Positions 47,490 to 56,795 of a DNA stretch of 64,000 nucleotides are shown here, in pieces (position 1 is the first letter of the stretch; every line of letters begins with the position of its first letter). Position numbers and translations under genes: made by a program. Origin of the DNA: Flavobacterium gyeonganense (GTDB lineage: Bacteria > Bacteroidota > Bacteroidia > Flavobacteriales > Flavobacteriaceae); contig NZ_CP121112.1 in assembly GCF_029625295.1 (NCBI RefSeq), forward strand, positions 1 through 64,000, written 5' to 3'. The notes below the pieces were generated by a model. The model saw nothing but the letters and a program-made list of their open reading frames with translations. It searched no databases and had not been told where the DNA came from.

Positions 47490-47900
47490 ATGGAAACAGC
47501 ACAAGATTTTTTAGGTATTGGATGGAGTTTCCCACCTGAATTTAAAGAAAGTATAAAAACAGTAGCCATGCTTACTGATGAAGACGATATTAAAAGCAGT
47601 CTGGAAATTTTGCTTTCAACTAAAATTGGCGAACGCATTATGCAGCCCAAATATGGATGTAATATGGATGAATTATTATTTAATCCATTGAATCGTACTT
47701 TAAAAACATTCGTTTCTGAATTGATTAAAACGGCTATCCTGTACCACGAACCCAGAATCGATGTTGAGAAAATCGACATAACAAAAGGCGACGATTTGAC
47801 AGGTGAATTGTTGGTACTTATTGACTTTAAAATTCGCACTACCAATTCGAGAATAAATATGGTTTATCCATTTTACCAACAAGAAGGTACCAATTTATAA
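47490..47900 (+). CDS. gp25-like baseplate wedge protein (Afp9-like)
   Basis: 136 residues from the ATG at 47490; an upstream TTG at 47481 lies inside the PAAR gene and is less likely. The core 'FLGIGWSFPPEFKESIKTVAMLTDEDDIKSSLEILLSTKIGERIMQPKYGCNMDELLFNPLN' is the gp25/lysozyme-like family, including the E-R pair of 'GERIM'. gp25 lies at the sheath-baseplate interface and nucleates sheath polymerisation. Confidence 0.93.
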   Translation: METAQDFLGIGWSFPPEFKESIKTVAMLTDEDDIKSSLEILLSTKIGERIMQPKYGCNMDELLFNPLNRTLKTFVSELIKTAILYHEPRIDVEKIDITKGDDLTGELLVLIDFKIRTTNSRINMVYPFYQQEGTNL

Positions 47901-47911
47901 ATTGTTAAAAA

Positions 47912-50900
47912 ATGAGTAATTGTAATACTATATTGAGTGTTTTGACTTCTAATGGCAGCGACCAAAAGCAACGTCATATCAGTGCGTTACAACCTGAAAG
48001 CATTCGCCTTAATGATTTTGAAGTAACAGACTGGATTTTATTTGCACACAATTTCTCTGAATATGTAAATTATTTTGAAACTTCAAATCCCGATAAACCA
48101 TCAAACGACTGGAAACCTTTTTTTGATTTTTTTAAATGGAATGGCGAAAAACCATCTATAGAAAATCAATTGAAATTCGAACGGGTTAAAAAAGAACTGA
48201 CTGATTTAATCGAAGAGAACAAAAAACAGTTTGCCATTACGCCACATTTAACTTTGTTCCTGACTTTTCTGATACTCTTAGAAAACAGCAAAAAAAGATA
48301 CAACGACCTAACGAAACGCCATCTTGACTTTTATTACAAAGAAATTTTAAATATTGATAAGCTACCTGCAACGCCGGATAAGGTGTATCTTATTTTTGAA
48401 TTGGCCAAAAACGCCATTCAGGAAAAAATTGACACAAAAACCGGTTTTGATGGTGGCAAAGATTCCCTGGGCAAAAACAGAAATTATTACTCTAACAATG
48501 AATTAATAGCCAATAAAACGGTTGTTTCGTCCTTAAAAAGTATCTACAACGATGTTGATTCTAAAAAAATAAAAGCAAGTCCAATCGCTAATTCTTACGA
48601 CGGTTTAGGAGCCGCTTTTCCAGATAAAAACAATACACAATGGTGGCCTTTTGGCTATGTTGACAACACAAGTCCTTTACCGGAACTACCAAATGCTGTA
48701 GTTGGTTTTGCAGTCGCTTCTCCTATTCTCCTTTTAGCAGAAGGAAAACGAAGTATTCAAATGAGTTTTACTTTTAAAAATAACATTACTGCGATTGTAA
48801 CTCCAGCAGCCATTAAAGAGTGTGTAAGCCTTGAGTTGACTACTTCAAAAAAATGGCTGCAGGTTTCTGAAATTGCATCATCACTAACCATAAAATCCGG
48901 CAGTAGCTATATAACTTCTGTTAGTGGAAAAGTAATGAAAATTGCTTTCCTTTTAGATGAAAGTGCCGATGCTGTTACAGGCTACAATCCAAAAATACAT
49001 GGAGAAAAATTTGCTTTAGATCTTCCCGTTGCAAAATTTTATCTCGACATTACCAAAACAAATGGCTATGATGTTTATAAATCATTAGCACAAAACCAAT
49101 TAGAAGCTATTATCATAAATGTTGATGTTCAAAATGTTCAAAATGTTGTTTTAGAAAATGACCACGGTTTAATTAATACTGCAAAACCATTTTTCCCTTT
49201 TTCAACCCAGCCTGTCGCTGGTTCTAATTTTCAGATAAAATACGGTGAGGCTTTTACCAAAAAATGGGACAATATCAACATCGATTTATTTTGGAAAAAT
49301 ACTCCTGCTGATTTTGTAGAACATTACAAAGCCTACAAAACCACCGCTGTAAATACGATTAGTGTAAGTGATTTTAAAACTAGTGTATTAAACTCTTCTA
49401 ATGGGTTTTTAAATACTAATGGCATTGTAACATCTAATAGTTATTTTCAATTTCAACCCGCTGTTTTGTCTAATAATATCTGGCAGAATTATGGAAGCGC
49501 AGGTACTTTATTTACGACAGTAAGTCCGTTTAAAACGTCATTGACTGTTGCCAATTCTAATTATATAACAGAAAAAAACGGCCAGTTAAAACTAACCTTA
49601 ACAAAATCATTTCTACATAATTTATATCCAAAAATTTATGCTCTGGCACTTTCTACAGATAATGATTATGTAGTAATTCCAAACGAACCTTATACTCCTT
49701 TGGCTGAAAAACTTATTTTAAATTATACAGCTTCAGAAACTACTTATTTTACCGTTTCGGCAGCGCAGAATCTTCAGGATATTTACAGTAAAAACCCGGC
49801 AAAACTATTCCACATTCACCCCTTTGGATATTCAGAAGAACATAGTTATCTGAAATCGGTTTTGGATTATGTAGAAAACAAAAATTCCTACCTACTACCT
49901 ACCCACTGTAAAGGCGGAGAGTTGTTTATTGGTTTAGAAAACGTACAGGAATTACAACAGATAACATTATTATTTCAGGTATTGGAAGGAAGTGAAAATC
50001 CGCTGACACCTTCTTTTACAGGAAAACAGAAAATAGAATGGTCCGTTTTAGGAAACAATGAATGGCGCGTTCTCAATTATGATGATATTTTACTGAATGA
50101 AACCGACAACTTATTGCGATCGGGAATTTTAAAATTTGGCTTACCAAAAGAAGCGGCACAAAATAACACCAGGCTTCCTAAAAATTACATTTGGCTTAAA
50201 GCCAAAATGCATAAAAAATTCGATGTTGTATGCAAAATGATTGGCATTCATTCACAGGCAGTTTTAGCGGCTTTTGAAGATAATGCTAATGATTTATCAC
50301 ATCTGAATACCGGAATACAAGCCCAGACAATTTCTAAACTGCTGCAAAGATTAAGTAATGTAAAATCAGTTACACAGCCTTATAACAGCTTTGATTACAA
50401 ACCCGAAGAATCAGATCCTGATTATTACAGAAGAATTAGCGAACGGCTTCGTCATAAAAACCGAGCTGTTACCATGTGGGATTACGAGCATATCATTCTT
50501 CAAAATTTCCCAGAATTATATAAGGTAAAATGCCTTAACCATACAAGTGAATCATCTTATCAATCCCCCGGAAATGTAACACTTGTTGTAATTCCGGACA
50601 CGGTAAATAAAAACGTATTCGATATTTTTCAGCCCAGGGTAAGTACTGCTACACTTAACAAAGTCAAAAAACATATTGATCAACTAAATTCGATCCACAT
50701 AAATACATACGTAATTAATCCTGATTATGAAGAAGTTACGATTGATTTAAAGGTAAAATTCAAACCGGGTTATGATGAAAATTTTTATCTGCAGCAGCTC
50801 AATTCAGACATTATAAAATTTTTATCACCCTGGGCGCTTGACAAAAATATTCCAATTGCATTTGGAGTCGGTATCCATCTAAGCCAGCTTATCAATTACA

Positions 50901-51091
50901 TTGAAAAATTAGGTTATGTTGATTACCTGCAAGATGTAAAACTCTTAAAAAACGGAGCCTTGTCTGATAAAGTTGCAGTTCCTTCGAATCCAAAATCAAT
51001 TTTAGTTTCGGCAAAAAATCATTTTATAAGCACCAATGTAACACAATGTACTGTTAAAAATATAGAACCTCAGGAAGAATGTCAACTCTAA
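47912..51091 (+). CDS. Baseplate J-like protein 1 (Afp11-like)
   Basis: 1059 residues. The N-terminal half has a fold I know only from Bacteroidota eCIS ('LQPESIRLNDFEVTDWILFAHNFSEYVNYF'). The C-terminal third is baseplate-J/gp6-like: 'PEESDPDYYRRISERLRHKNRAVTMWDYEHIILQNFPELYKVKCLNHT', 'VTLVVIPDT', 'INTYVINPDYEEVTIDLKVKFKPGYD' and 'IPIAFGVGIHLSQLINYIEKLGYVDYL'. It forms part of the baseplate wedge. It overlaps the second J protein by 13 bp, so the two are translated together. It is much longer than phage gp J proteins. Confidence 0.88.
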   Translation: MSNCNTILSVLTSNGSDQKQRHISALQPESIRLNDFEVTDWILFAHNFSEYVNYFETSNPDKPSNDWKPFFDFFKWNGEKPSIENQLKFERVKKELTDLIEENKKQFAITPHLTLFLTFLILLENSKKRYNDLTKRHLDFYYKEILNIDKLPATPDKVYLIFELAKNAIQEKIDTKTGFDGGKDSLGKNRNYYSNNELIANKTVVSSLKSIYNDVDSKKIKASPIANSYDGLGAAFPDKNNTQWWPFGYVDNTSPLPELPNAVVGFAVASPILLLAEGKRSIQMSFTFKNNITAIVTPAAIKECVSLELTTSKKWLQVSEIASSLTIKSGSSYITSVSGKVMKIAFLLDESADAVTGYNPKIHGEKFALDLPVAKFYLDITKTNGYDVYKSLAQNQLEAIIINVDVQNVQNVVLENDHGLINTAKPFFPFSTQPVAGSNFQIKYGEAFTKKWDNINIDLFWKNTPADFVEHYKAYKTTAVNTISVSDFKTSVLNSSNGFLNTNGIVTSNSYFQFQPAVLSNNIWQNYGSAGTLFTTVSPFKTSLTVANSNYITEKNGQLKLTLTKSFLHNLYPKIYALALSTDNDYVVIPNEPYTPLAEKLILNYTASETTYFTVSAAQNLQDIYSKNPAKLFHIHPFGYSEEHSYLKSVLDYVENKNSYLLPTHCKGGELFIGLENVQELQQITLLFQVLEGSENPLTPSFTGKQKIEWSVLGNNEWRVLNYDDILLNETDNLLRSGILKFGLPKEAAQNNTRLPKNYIWLKAKMHKKFDVVCKMIGIHSQAVLAAFEDNANDLSHLNTGIQAQTISKLLQRLSNVKSVTQPYNSFDYKPEESDPDYYRRISERLRHKNRAVTMWDYEHIILQNFPELYKVKCLNHTSESSYQSPGNVTLVVIPDTVNKNVFDIFQPRVSTATLNKVKKHIDQLNSIHINTYVINPDYEEVTIDLKVKFKPGYDENFYLQQLNSDIIKFLSPWALDKNIPIAFGVGIHLSQLINYIEKLGYVDYLQDVKLLKNGALSDKVAVPSNPKSILVSAKNHFISTNVTQCTVKNIEPQEECQL

Positions 51092-53826
51092 ACCAACATA
51101 TTAGCATCCCAAAAAATGTCAATTCTAATGATGACATGAGTTTTGAATTCCTTCGAAAAAAAGGAATTGAATACATTGAATCATTAGGAAGCCGTTTTTG
51201 GACAGATTATAACACACACGATCCCGGAATTACGATTCTGGAAGTGCTTTGTTATGCCATTACCGATTTGGGGATGAGAATCAACCTTCCTATCGAAGAC
51301 TTATTAAGCAATAACTCTAAACCAATTGAAGAACAGTTTTTTAAAGCTGCTGAAATTTTACCAATGCAGGCTGTTACAGCTCTTGATTACAGAAAAATCC
51401 TAATTGACATTGATCCCAAAAGAATCAAAAACTGCTGGCTTCAAAAAACATCCAAAAAATTATTTGTCAATTGTAAAGAGGCGAAAATTTCGCTCAAAAG
51501 AGAAGATTTTTCAGCTACTCCGGATATTTTTATCAAAGAATCGCAAATCAAAGGGTATTACAATATTCTGATAGATTTTGACGAAAAAAATCTGGCTGAA
51601 AAAACATTGCTTAAATCTCAAATAATCGAAAAATTTCACGCAAACAGAAATCTTTGTGAAGATGTTTTAGAAATAAAAGAAGTTGAAGTTCAACCCATTG
51701 CTGTTTGCGCTTTAATCGAATTAGAACCACAAGCGAATGAAGAATATATTCATGCGCTAATTACTTTCGAATTAGAAAAATATTTATCACCAGGTATCAA
51801 ATATTATTCATTAGCCGAAATGTTTGAAAAAGGTTATACAACGGATGAAATTTTTGATGGCCCTTTTCTGGATAATGGTTTTATTGATACTGTTGAATTA
51901 GAAAATTCATCTTTAAAAACCGAAGTACGTCTTTCGGATATTATGCAGATTATCATGAATATAAAAGGTGTAAGCGTGATTAAAGATATTTCGCTTAACA
52001 ACTGCGAAGCCATAGAAACTGAAGGCAGCGTATGGAATATCTGTATTCCGGCAAACAAAAAACCAAGTCTCTGCCATAAAACCACTTTAAATTTCAGCAA
52101 AGGTGTTTTGCCGGTTACGGTTAACAAAACAAAGGCAAAAAAATATTTGGAAGATTTAAAAGATGATTTTGCTTACTCTCAACAAAATGCAGCTAAAAAC
52201 AAAGAAATAAAAATTCCTCATGGCAAAATTACAGAAACTGATTTTTATACCAGTATTACCCATAATTTCCCTGAAAATTACGGCATTGGCGAAATTGGAC
52301 TTTCCGAATCAGCAAGCGGAGAACGAAAAGCAAAAGCCAAACAATTAAAAGGATATCTTCTGTTTTTTGATCAGATTCTGGCTAGCTATTTCAAACATTT
52401 AAGCAACATCAAAGAATTACTTTCATTAAACAATAATCTGCCAAACACCTATTTTACTCAGGATATCTCTGATATGACTGGCTTTGAAGAAATTGTAAAT
52501 GAGAAATATTTATCTGCAAATGAAGAAAAACTAAACGAATTGCTTTTTGGCGATCTCGATGACTCTGTTAAAAGACAAAACCAGATAAAAGATCATCTTA
52601 TTGCACGATTTGCAGAACGATTTGCAGAATATGCTTTTTTAATGAAATCGTTATACGGTTCTGCTGCAGATGAAATTGTACTGCAAAACAAATCTGATTT
52701 TTTAATTAATTACGATACCATAAGCGGTAAAAGAGCCAGCGGATTTAATTATTTCAATCAGCCTGAATTGAATCTTTGGAACACTTTTAATGTGACCGGA
52801 CTAGAAAACCGAATTGCAGGTTTGCTGGGAATTAGAGGTGACAGAAATCCAGTTACAGGAAAAAGAGGCATCAAAAGAAAAAATATTTCTGGTTTGTTTG
52901 TTCAGCTTTACGACCCAAGTCCGGGCATCACTCCAAATCTTTTTAGATGGAGAATTCGAAACAGTGCCAGTAAAATAATACTTACGGCAACTGAAGATTA
53001 TGAGAATCAGCTAAAAGCTGTTAAAGAAATGTATTTTTCGATTCTGAAAATTTACGAAACAACCGAAAAAGAAATCGAACATGTATTTGAAACGCTTTTT
53101 GAAAACAGAGCGAACGGGATTCCTTTTAAAGATACGCTTATTAACACTTTTGAAGTAATAGAATCTGATACTCATAAATATTCTTTTCATATCGTAAATC
53201 CGGAATTTGCTGATGATATTAATAATCCTGACAGAATTATTGCCCGTCAATATAAGCTTCATCTCACCTTAGAAGAAGCAAAAACAGCCATGCTCGATTT
53301 ATTAAAATTCTTTAAAGAAGAGTTCAGCGATGAAGGTGTTTTTTTGGTAGAGCATATTCTTTTAGTTCCAAATCCTGATGAAGCAATAGATGGAACATAT
53401 TACATGCCTATATGTATAGACGATTGTTCAGATACTTGCTGTACGCCAAATCCGTATTCGTTTAAAATCAGCGTCATTTTACCTGGATATACGTATCGTT
53501 TCGCCGATGTTGATTTTAGAAATTTTGCCGAAGACATCATTCGGCAGGAAATCCCATCCCATATTCTGGGTAAAATCTGTTGGATTGGATATCGAAAAGA
53601 TCAGATCACACCCAAAGACAATGATTTACTTGATTTTGAAAAGGATTTCAAAAATTTCCTTTTGGATAAAGCACAAAACAAACAAGATGCTTTACCAGAA
53701 TTCATTAAGTCACTATCAAAATTAAACTCTGTTTATCCTACCGGCACATTGTACAATTGTGTCGATGAAGAAGAAGATATTTCAGGAAAAATAGTATTAG
53801 GAAGAACAAATTTAGGAACAATATAA
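51079..53826 (+). CDS. Baseplate J-like protein 2 (Afp12-like)
   Basis: 915 residues. The N-terminal signature 'FLRKKGIEYIESLGSRFWTDYNTHDPGITILEVLCYAITDLGMRINLPIEDLL' is typical of the larger eCIS wedge protein (Afp12-like). A middle region has 'KQLKGYLLFFDQILASYFKHLSNIKELLS', and the C-terminus ends with a Cys-rich stretch ('MPICIDDCSDTCCTPNPYSFKISVILPGYTYRFADVDFRNFAEDIIRQEIPSHI'), the typical gp7-like C-terminal domain. Together with J protein 1 it makes the wedge that triggers contraction. Confidence 0.88.
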   Translation: MSTLNQHISIPKNVNSNDDMSFEFLRKKGIEYIESLGSRFWTDYNTHDPGITILEVLCYAITDLGMRINLPIEDLLSNNSKPIEEQFFKAAEILPMQAVTALDYRKILIDIDPKRIKNCWLQKTSKKLFVNCKEAKISLKREDFSATPDIFIKESQIKGYYNILIDFDEKNLAEKTLLKSQIIEKFHANRNLCEDVLEIKEVEVQPIAVCALIELEPQANEEYIHALITFELEKYLSPGIKYYSLAEMFEKGYTTDEIFDGPFLDNGFIDTVELENSSLKTEVRLSDIMQIIMNIKGVSVIKDISLNNCEAIETEGSVWNICIPANKKPSLCHKTTLNFSKGVLPVTVNKTKAKKYLEDLKDDFAYSQQNAAKNKEIKIPHGKITETDFYTSITHNFPENYGIGEIGLSESASGERKAKAKQLKGYLLFFDQILASYFKHLSNIKELLSLNNNLPNTYFTQDISDMTGFEEIVNEKYLSANEEKLNELLFGDLDDSVKRQNQIKDHLIARFAERFAEYAFLMKSLYGSAADEIVLQNKSDFLINYDTISGKRASGFNYFNQPELNLWNTFNVTGLENRIAGLLGIRGDRNPVTGKRGIKRKNISGLFVQLYDPSPGITPNLFRWRIRNSASKIILTATEDYENQLKAVKEMYFSILKIYETTEKEIEHVFETLFENRANGIPFKDTLINTFEVIESDTHKYSFHIVNPEFADDINNPDRIIARQYKLHLTLEEAKTAMLDLLKFFKEEFSDEGVFLVEHILLVPNPDEAIDGTYYMPICIDDCSDTCCTPNPYSFKISVILPGYTYRFADVDFRNFAEDIIRQEIPSHILGKICWIGYRKDQITPKDNDLLDFEKDFKNFLLDKAQNKQDALPEFIKSLSKLNSVYPTGTLYNCVDEEEDISGKIVLGRTNLGTI

Positions 53827-53836
53827 ATACAAGGTT

Positions 53837-56656
53837 ATGGCAACAAAACTTACCACCATTACAGGACAATATCATAGTTACGTGGCAGATCAGGTTTTAA
53901 CCCACTATCAGCTTAACGAAACTATTGATTATTTTGATGACCAAAATCGATTAAACAGAGTCTTTCTTATTGGTACAGGAATTATATGCGGGCTTCAGGT
54001 TTCGACCAATCCCGGATATTCTACCGTAAGTATAACACAGGGAAATGGAATTACCACCGACGGTGATTTAATAAAATTATCAACAAAACCTAATGTTGCG
54101 GGTCAGGCACTGGCAGCTGCCATTAAACAAAAATTGTCCTTAATAGATCTTCAAAAAATTGATTATAAATCCTATAAAGTTTTTGATACTGATAAAGGCA
54201 ATTACGCTCATTTTAAAAATACCGGCAATGTACTTTTGCCAATGTGGGAATTACTGCCTGAAAAAGCACCCGGAACGGCTCCTGAAACAGGCGAATTACC
54301 ATTAACAAGCTTTGTTAACTTAAAGAATCATGTTATTTTATTGTATCTTGAAAGCTATACTAAAGATGCTTCTTTATGCGACGAAGTGGATTGTTCTAAC
54401 AAAGGCGGCGAAGAAATTTTTAATCTAAGGGTGCTTGTCGTAAGTCAGACCAACGCTAATACTATTATTGGTAAAAGCCCTTCTCCTGAAAGAGATTCTC
54501 TTTACAACAAATATGATGTTTTTCAAAAATACAGTACGCTTGAAGAATTGGGTGTAAAAAAAGTAATTCCAACTTTTAACAGCACTTCAACAGCTAATAA
54601 AATTAAACAGCTTTTTAACACTGTAGTCAATGATGTTTCGTTCAAATCAGACTTACTTGCTAATTTAGCCACTATACTTATACCTTTTGGTTATACTACG
54701 CAGCTTGCGGGCATTAATACCCGATTCAATACATTATTTACAATTGACCCAAATAATATTCCGGCAGATATTCATTATCGATACGATTTATTAAAAGATA
54801 TTGTATCTACTTACAAAGAATTAAAAGACCTGTTCATTCAGATAAAATCAGAATGTAACCCTCCTATTGGTTCATTTCCAAAACATTTATTTTTAGGGTT
54901 TGTAGAAGATAATAATCGTTTTAAAGATTACAGACATCAGTTCTATAAAGCCTCAGCTTTAGACCAAAATAAAGCTTTCAGCAATTTTGATTCTTTGGTT
55001 AGAAGATTAAAGGGGATTTTAGATAACTATCAGGTTACGGCTAACATGATTAAAATTACGCCATCAAAAGCAATGGGCAAACTGGGTACAAAATCAGTTC
55101 CGTATTACTACAATGTCGACGATAATTTACTGCATGCCTGGGATTTTGAAAAAAGCAATATTTACATTCATAAAACCAATTTCAGTTATCATACCACAAA
55201 CTTAGCTGACGACGATTACATCAAAACACCGCTAAGTTATTGTATAGATGATTATGATTTTTATCGGGTTGAAGGGTATTTGAACGATAGCGTCGATGAT
55301 GTAAAAACGTTTCTTAATACAAAGAAAATAGAATACGGGCTTGATTTTGATTTTTATATTCTGGATGTGGTAGAAAATGCTGCGGATTTAAAAATCCTGT
55401 TCAACACCAATTATTCGTTTGAGCATAAAGCCGGTGTAAAAAAAGGCGGGACTTTATTGCTATTAAAATCCGGGACAACATTTATAACCGATTTTTCAAT
55501 TGAAGGAAAAATAAGCCCTGACAACGGATTAGGATGCTGCACAATTAAAGGGTGTTCTTATCCCTGGATTAGTACATTACGTTATATCAACAACCTATCA
55601 AGAAGTCTGAGAGGTACTCAAAGTGAACGAATTGATATGCCAACGCATTACAAATTAAGCATAAAAAAATACGCTATAAATGGTGTTAACCTCATCACTG
55701 ATAAAGTTACAATAAGCATTCCGTTAGATCAGATTCTGGCTCGTCGTTTACATGTCGTAATGGAAACACTTAACACCCGATTTCCAACCGGTCTTTTATT
55801 TGATTTTATCGAAGAAGAGAAAAAACTAAGGATAATGCGACTTGAAAAAGATGTATTTGAATTTGAAGTTCAGGACATCACACTTTCTATACGCACCCCA
55901 ATTTATACATTTACAGAAAACGGAGTCCTTAAAAATGGCAAAGTTTTTTCATCAAATAAAATTACTTGTTCCATCTTTAATTCACACAAAGCAGATATTT
56001 ATAAAAAAATCCATGCTAATTATGATCCAATCAACAAAGACGATGATAATTTTGGCCGCTTTAAAGAAGATTGGGAAAAATGGGGAGATCTGAGAAATTT
56101 ATTACAAAAACATAATCTTACTCAGGAATATCCTAGATATCCTAAAGTTTTTAGTGATTTTGAAAATATTCCAATGATTTATGATAATTACAGAGAAGGA
56201 GATCCAAGAGATGTCGCTGGTCATTTACTACAGATTGCCAATCAAATCAGAGAAACAGACAATCGTATTATCAATATTTATATAGGAGGTGATTGGACAA
56301 GCGGAAACTGGGTTAATACCACCATGCAAAATTATTATTTAGATAACATCGATAATACAAACGATGACGTGGTATTGTTTATGAACTTGAGAAAAAAGAT
56401 TCATAATGAAAGTAAATTGAGTAAATTCATGATTCACATTGATACTAAAAGAGATGTAAATCCTTCAAGATTTGAAACCCTGTTTGCTATGTACGCTAAA
56501 ATAGCTGAGTTTTATTTCTATAAACCTACAGAAGGTTACTTTATAAAAATAGGAAGAGATCGTCAATCAAAAAGAGAAAACAGAGTTCCTGTTGACAAAA
56601 AAGTAATCAAACCAATTACAAACAAAAATCCAACAAAACCGGATGAGCCTAAATAA
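53837..56656 (+). CDS. Large eCIS-associated protein of unknown function
   Basis: 939 residues, starting 10 bp behind J protein 2. The N-terminus 'GQYHSYVADQVLTHYQLNETIDYFDDQNRLNRVFLIGTGIICGLQV...ISQGNGITTDGDLIKLS' is a conserved opening I associate with Bacteroidota eCIS loci but cannot name. The rest is mixed alpha/beta without signal peptide or membrane helix. It includes 'LDFDFYILDVVENAADLKILFNTNYSF' and ends in a short basic, proline-rich tail (NKNPTKPDEPK). A role as an extra baseplate, fibre-anchoring or tail-attachment protein is possible. It is the last gene before the intergenic hairpins. Confidence 0.6.
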   Translation: MATKLTTITGQYHSYVADQVLTHYQLNETIDYFDDQNRLNRVFLIGTGIICGLQVSTNPGYSTVSITQGNGITTDGDLIKLSTKPNVAGQALAAAIKQKLSLIDLQKIDYKSYKVFDTDKGNYAHFKNTGNVLLPMWELLPEKAPGTAPETGELPLTSFVNLKNHVILLYLESYTKDASLCDEVDCSNKGGEEIFNLRVLVVSQTNANTIIGKSPSPERDSLYNKYDVFQKYSTLEELGVKKVIPTFNSTSTANKIKQLFNTVVNDVSFKSDLLANLATILIPFGYTTQLAGINTRFNTLFTIDPNNIPADIHYRYDLLKDIVSTYKELKDLFIQIKSECNPPIGSFPKHLFLGFVEDNNRFKDYRHQFYKASALDQNKAFSNFDSLVRRLKGILDNYQVTANMIKITPSKAMGKLGTKSVPYYYNVDDNLLHAWDFEKSNIYIHKTNFSYHTTNLADDDYIKTPLSYCIDDYDFYRVEGYLNDSVDDVKTFLNTKKIEYGLDFDFYILDVVENAADLKILFNTNYSFEHKAGVKKGGTLLLLKSGTTFITDFSIEGKISPDNGLGCCTIKGCSYPWISTLRYINNLSRSLRGTQSERIDMPTHYKLSIKKYAINGVNLITDKVTISIPLDQILARRLHVVMETLNTRFPTGLLFDFIEEEKKLRIMRLEKDVFEFEVQDITLSIRTPIYTFTENGVLKNGKVFSSNKITCSIFNSHKADIYKKIHANYDPINKDDDNFGRFKEDWEKWGDLRNLLQKHNLTQEYPRYPKVFSDFENIPMIYDNYREGDPRDVAGHLLQIANQIRETDNRIINIYIGGDWTSGNWVNTTMQNYYLDNIDNTNDDVVLFMNLRKKIHNESKLSKFMIHIDTKRDVNPSRFETLFAMYAKIAEFYFYKPTEGYFIKIGRDRQSKRENRVPVDKKVIKPITNKNPTKPDEPK

Positions 56657-56657
56657 A

Positions 56658-56697
56658 AAAGCTTGAGAGCAATACCACAGTACGCTTCTCAAGCTTT
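56658..56697 (+). other. Strong hairpin after the structural genes
   Basis: AAAGCTTGAGA (56658-56668) pairs perfectly with TCTCAAGCTTT (56687-56697). No T-run follows directly, so it may be an RNA-processing or stability element rather than a full terminator. Confidence 0.6.
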
Positions 56698-56710
56698 AAT
56701 GGGGTGTTGA

Positions 56711-56735
56711 CATCGCATTACGATGCCTCTTTTTT
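56711..56735 (+). terminator. Weak intrinsic terminator between structural and cargo genes
   Basis: CATCG-CATTA-CGATG is followed by CCTC and six T residues. With the stronger hairpin just upstream it would reduce read-through from the baseplate genes into the tape-measure and cargo genes. Confidence 0.55.
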
Positions 56736-56795
56736 CCCAGTACAACCTTACGGCTTTATACAAATATAGGAAAAAGTTTTTAAATTAAAAAAGAA

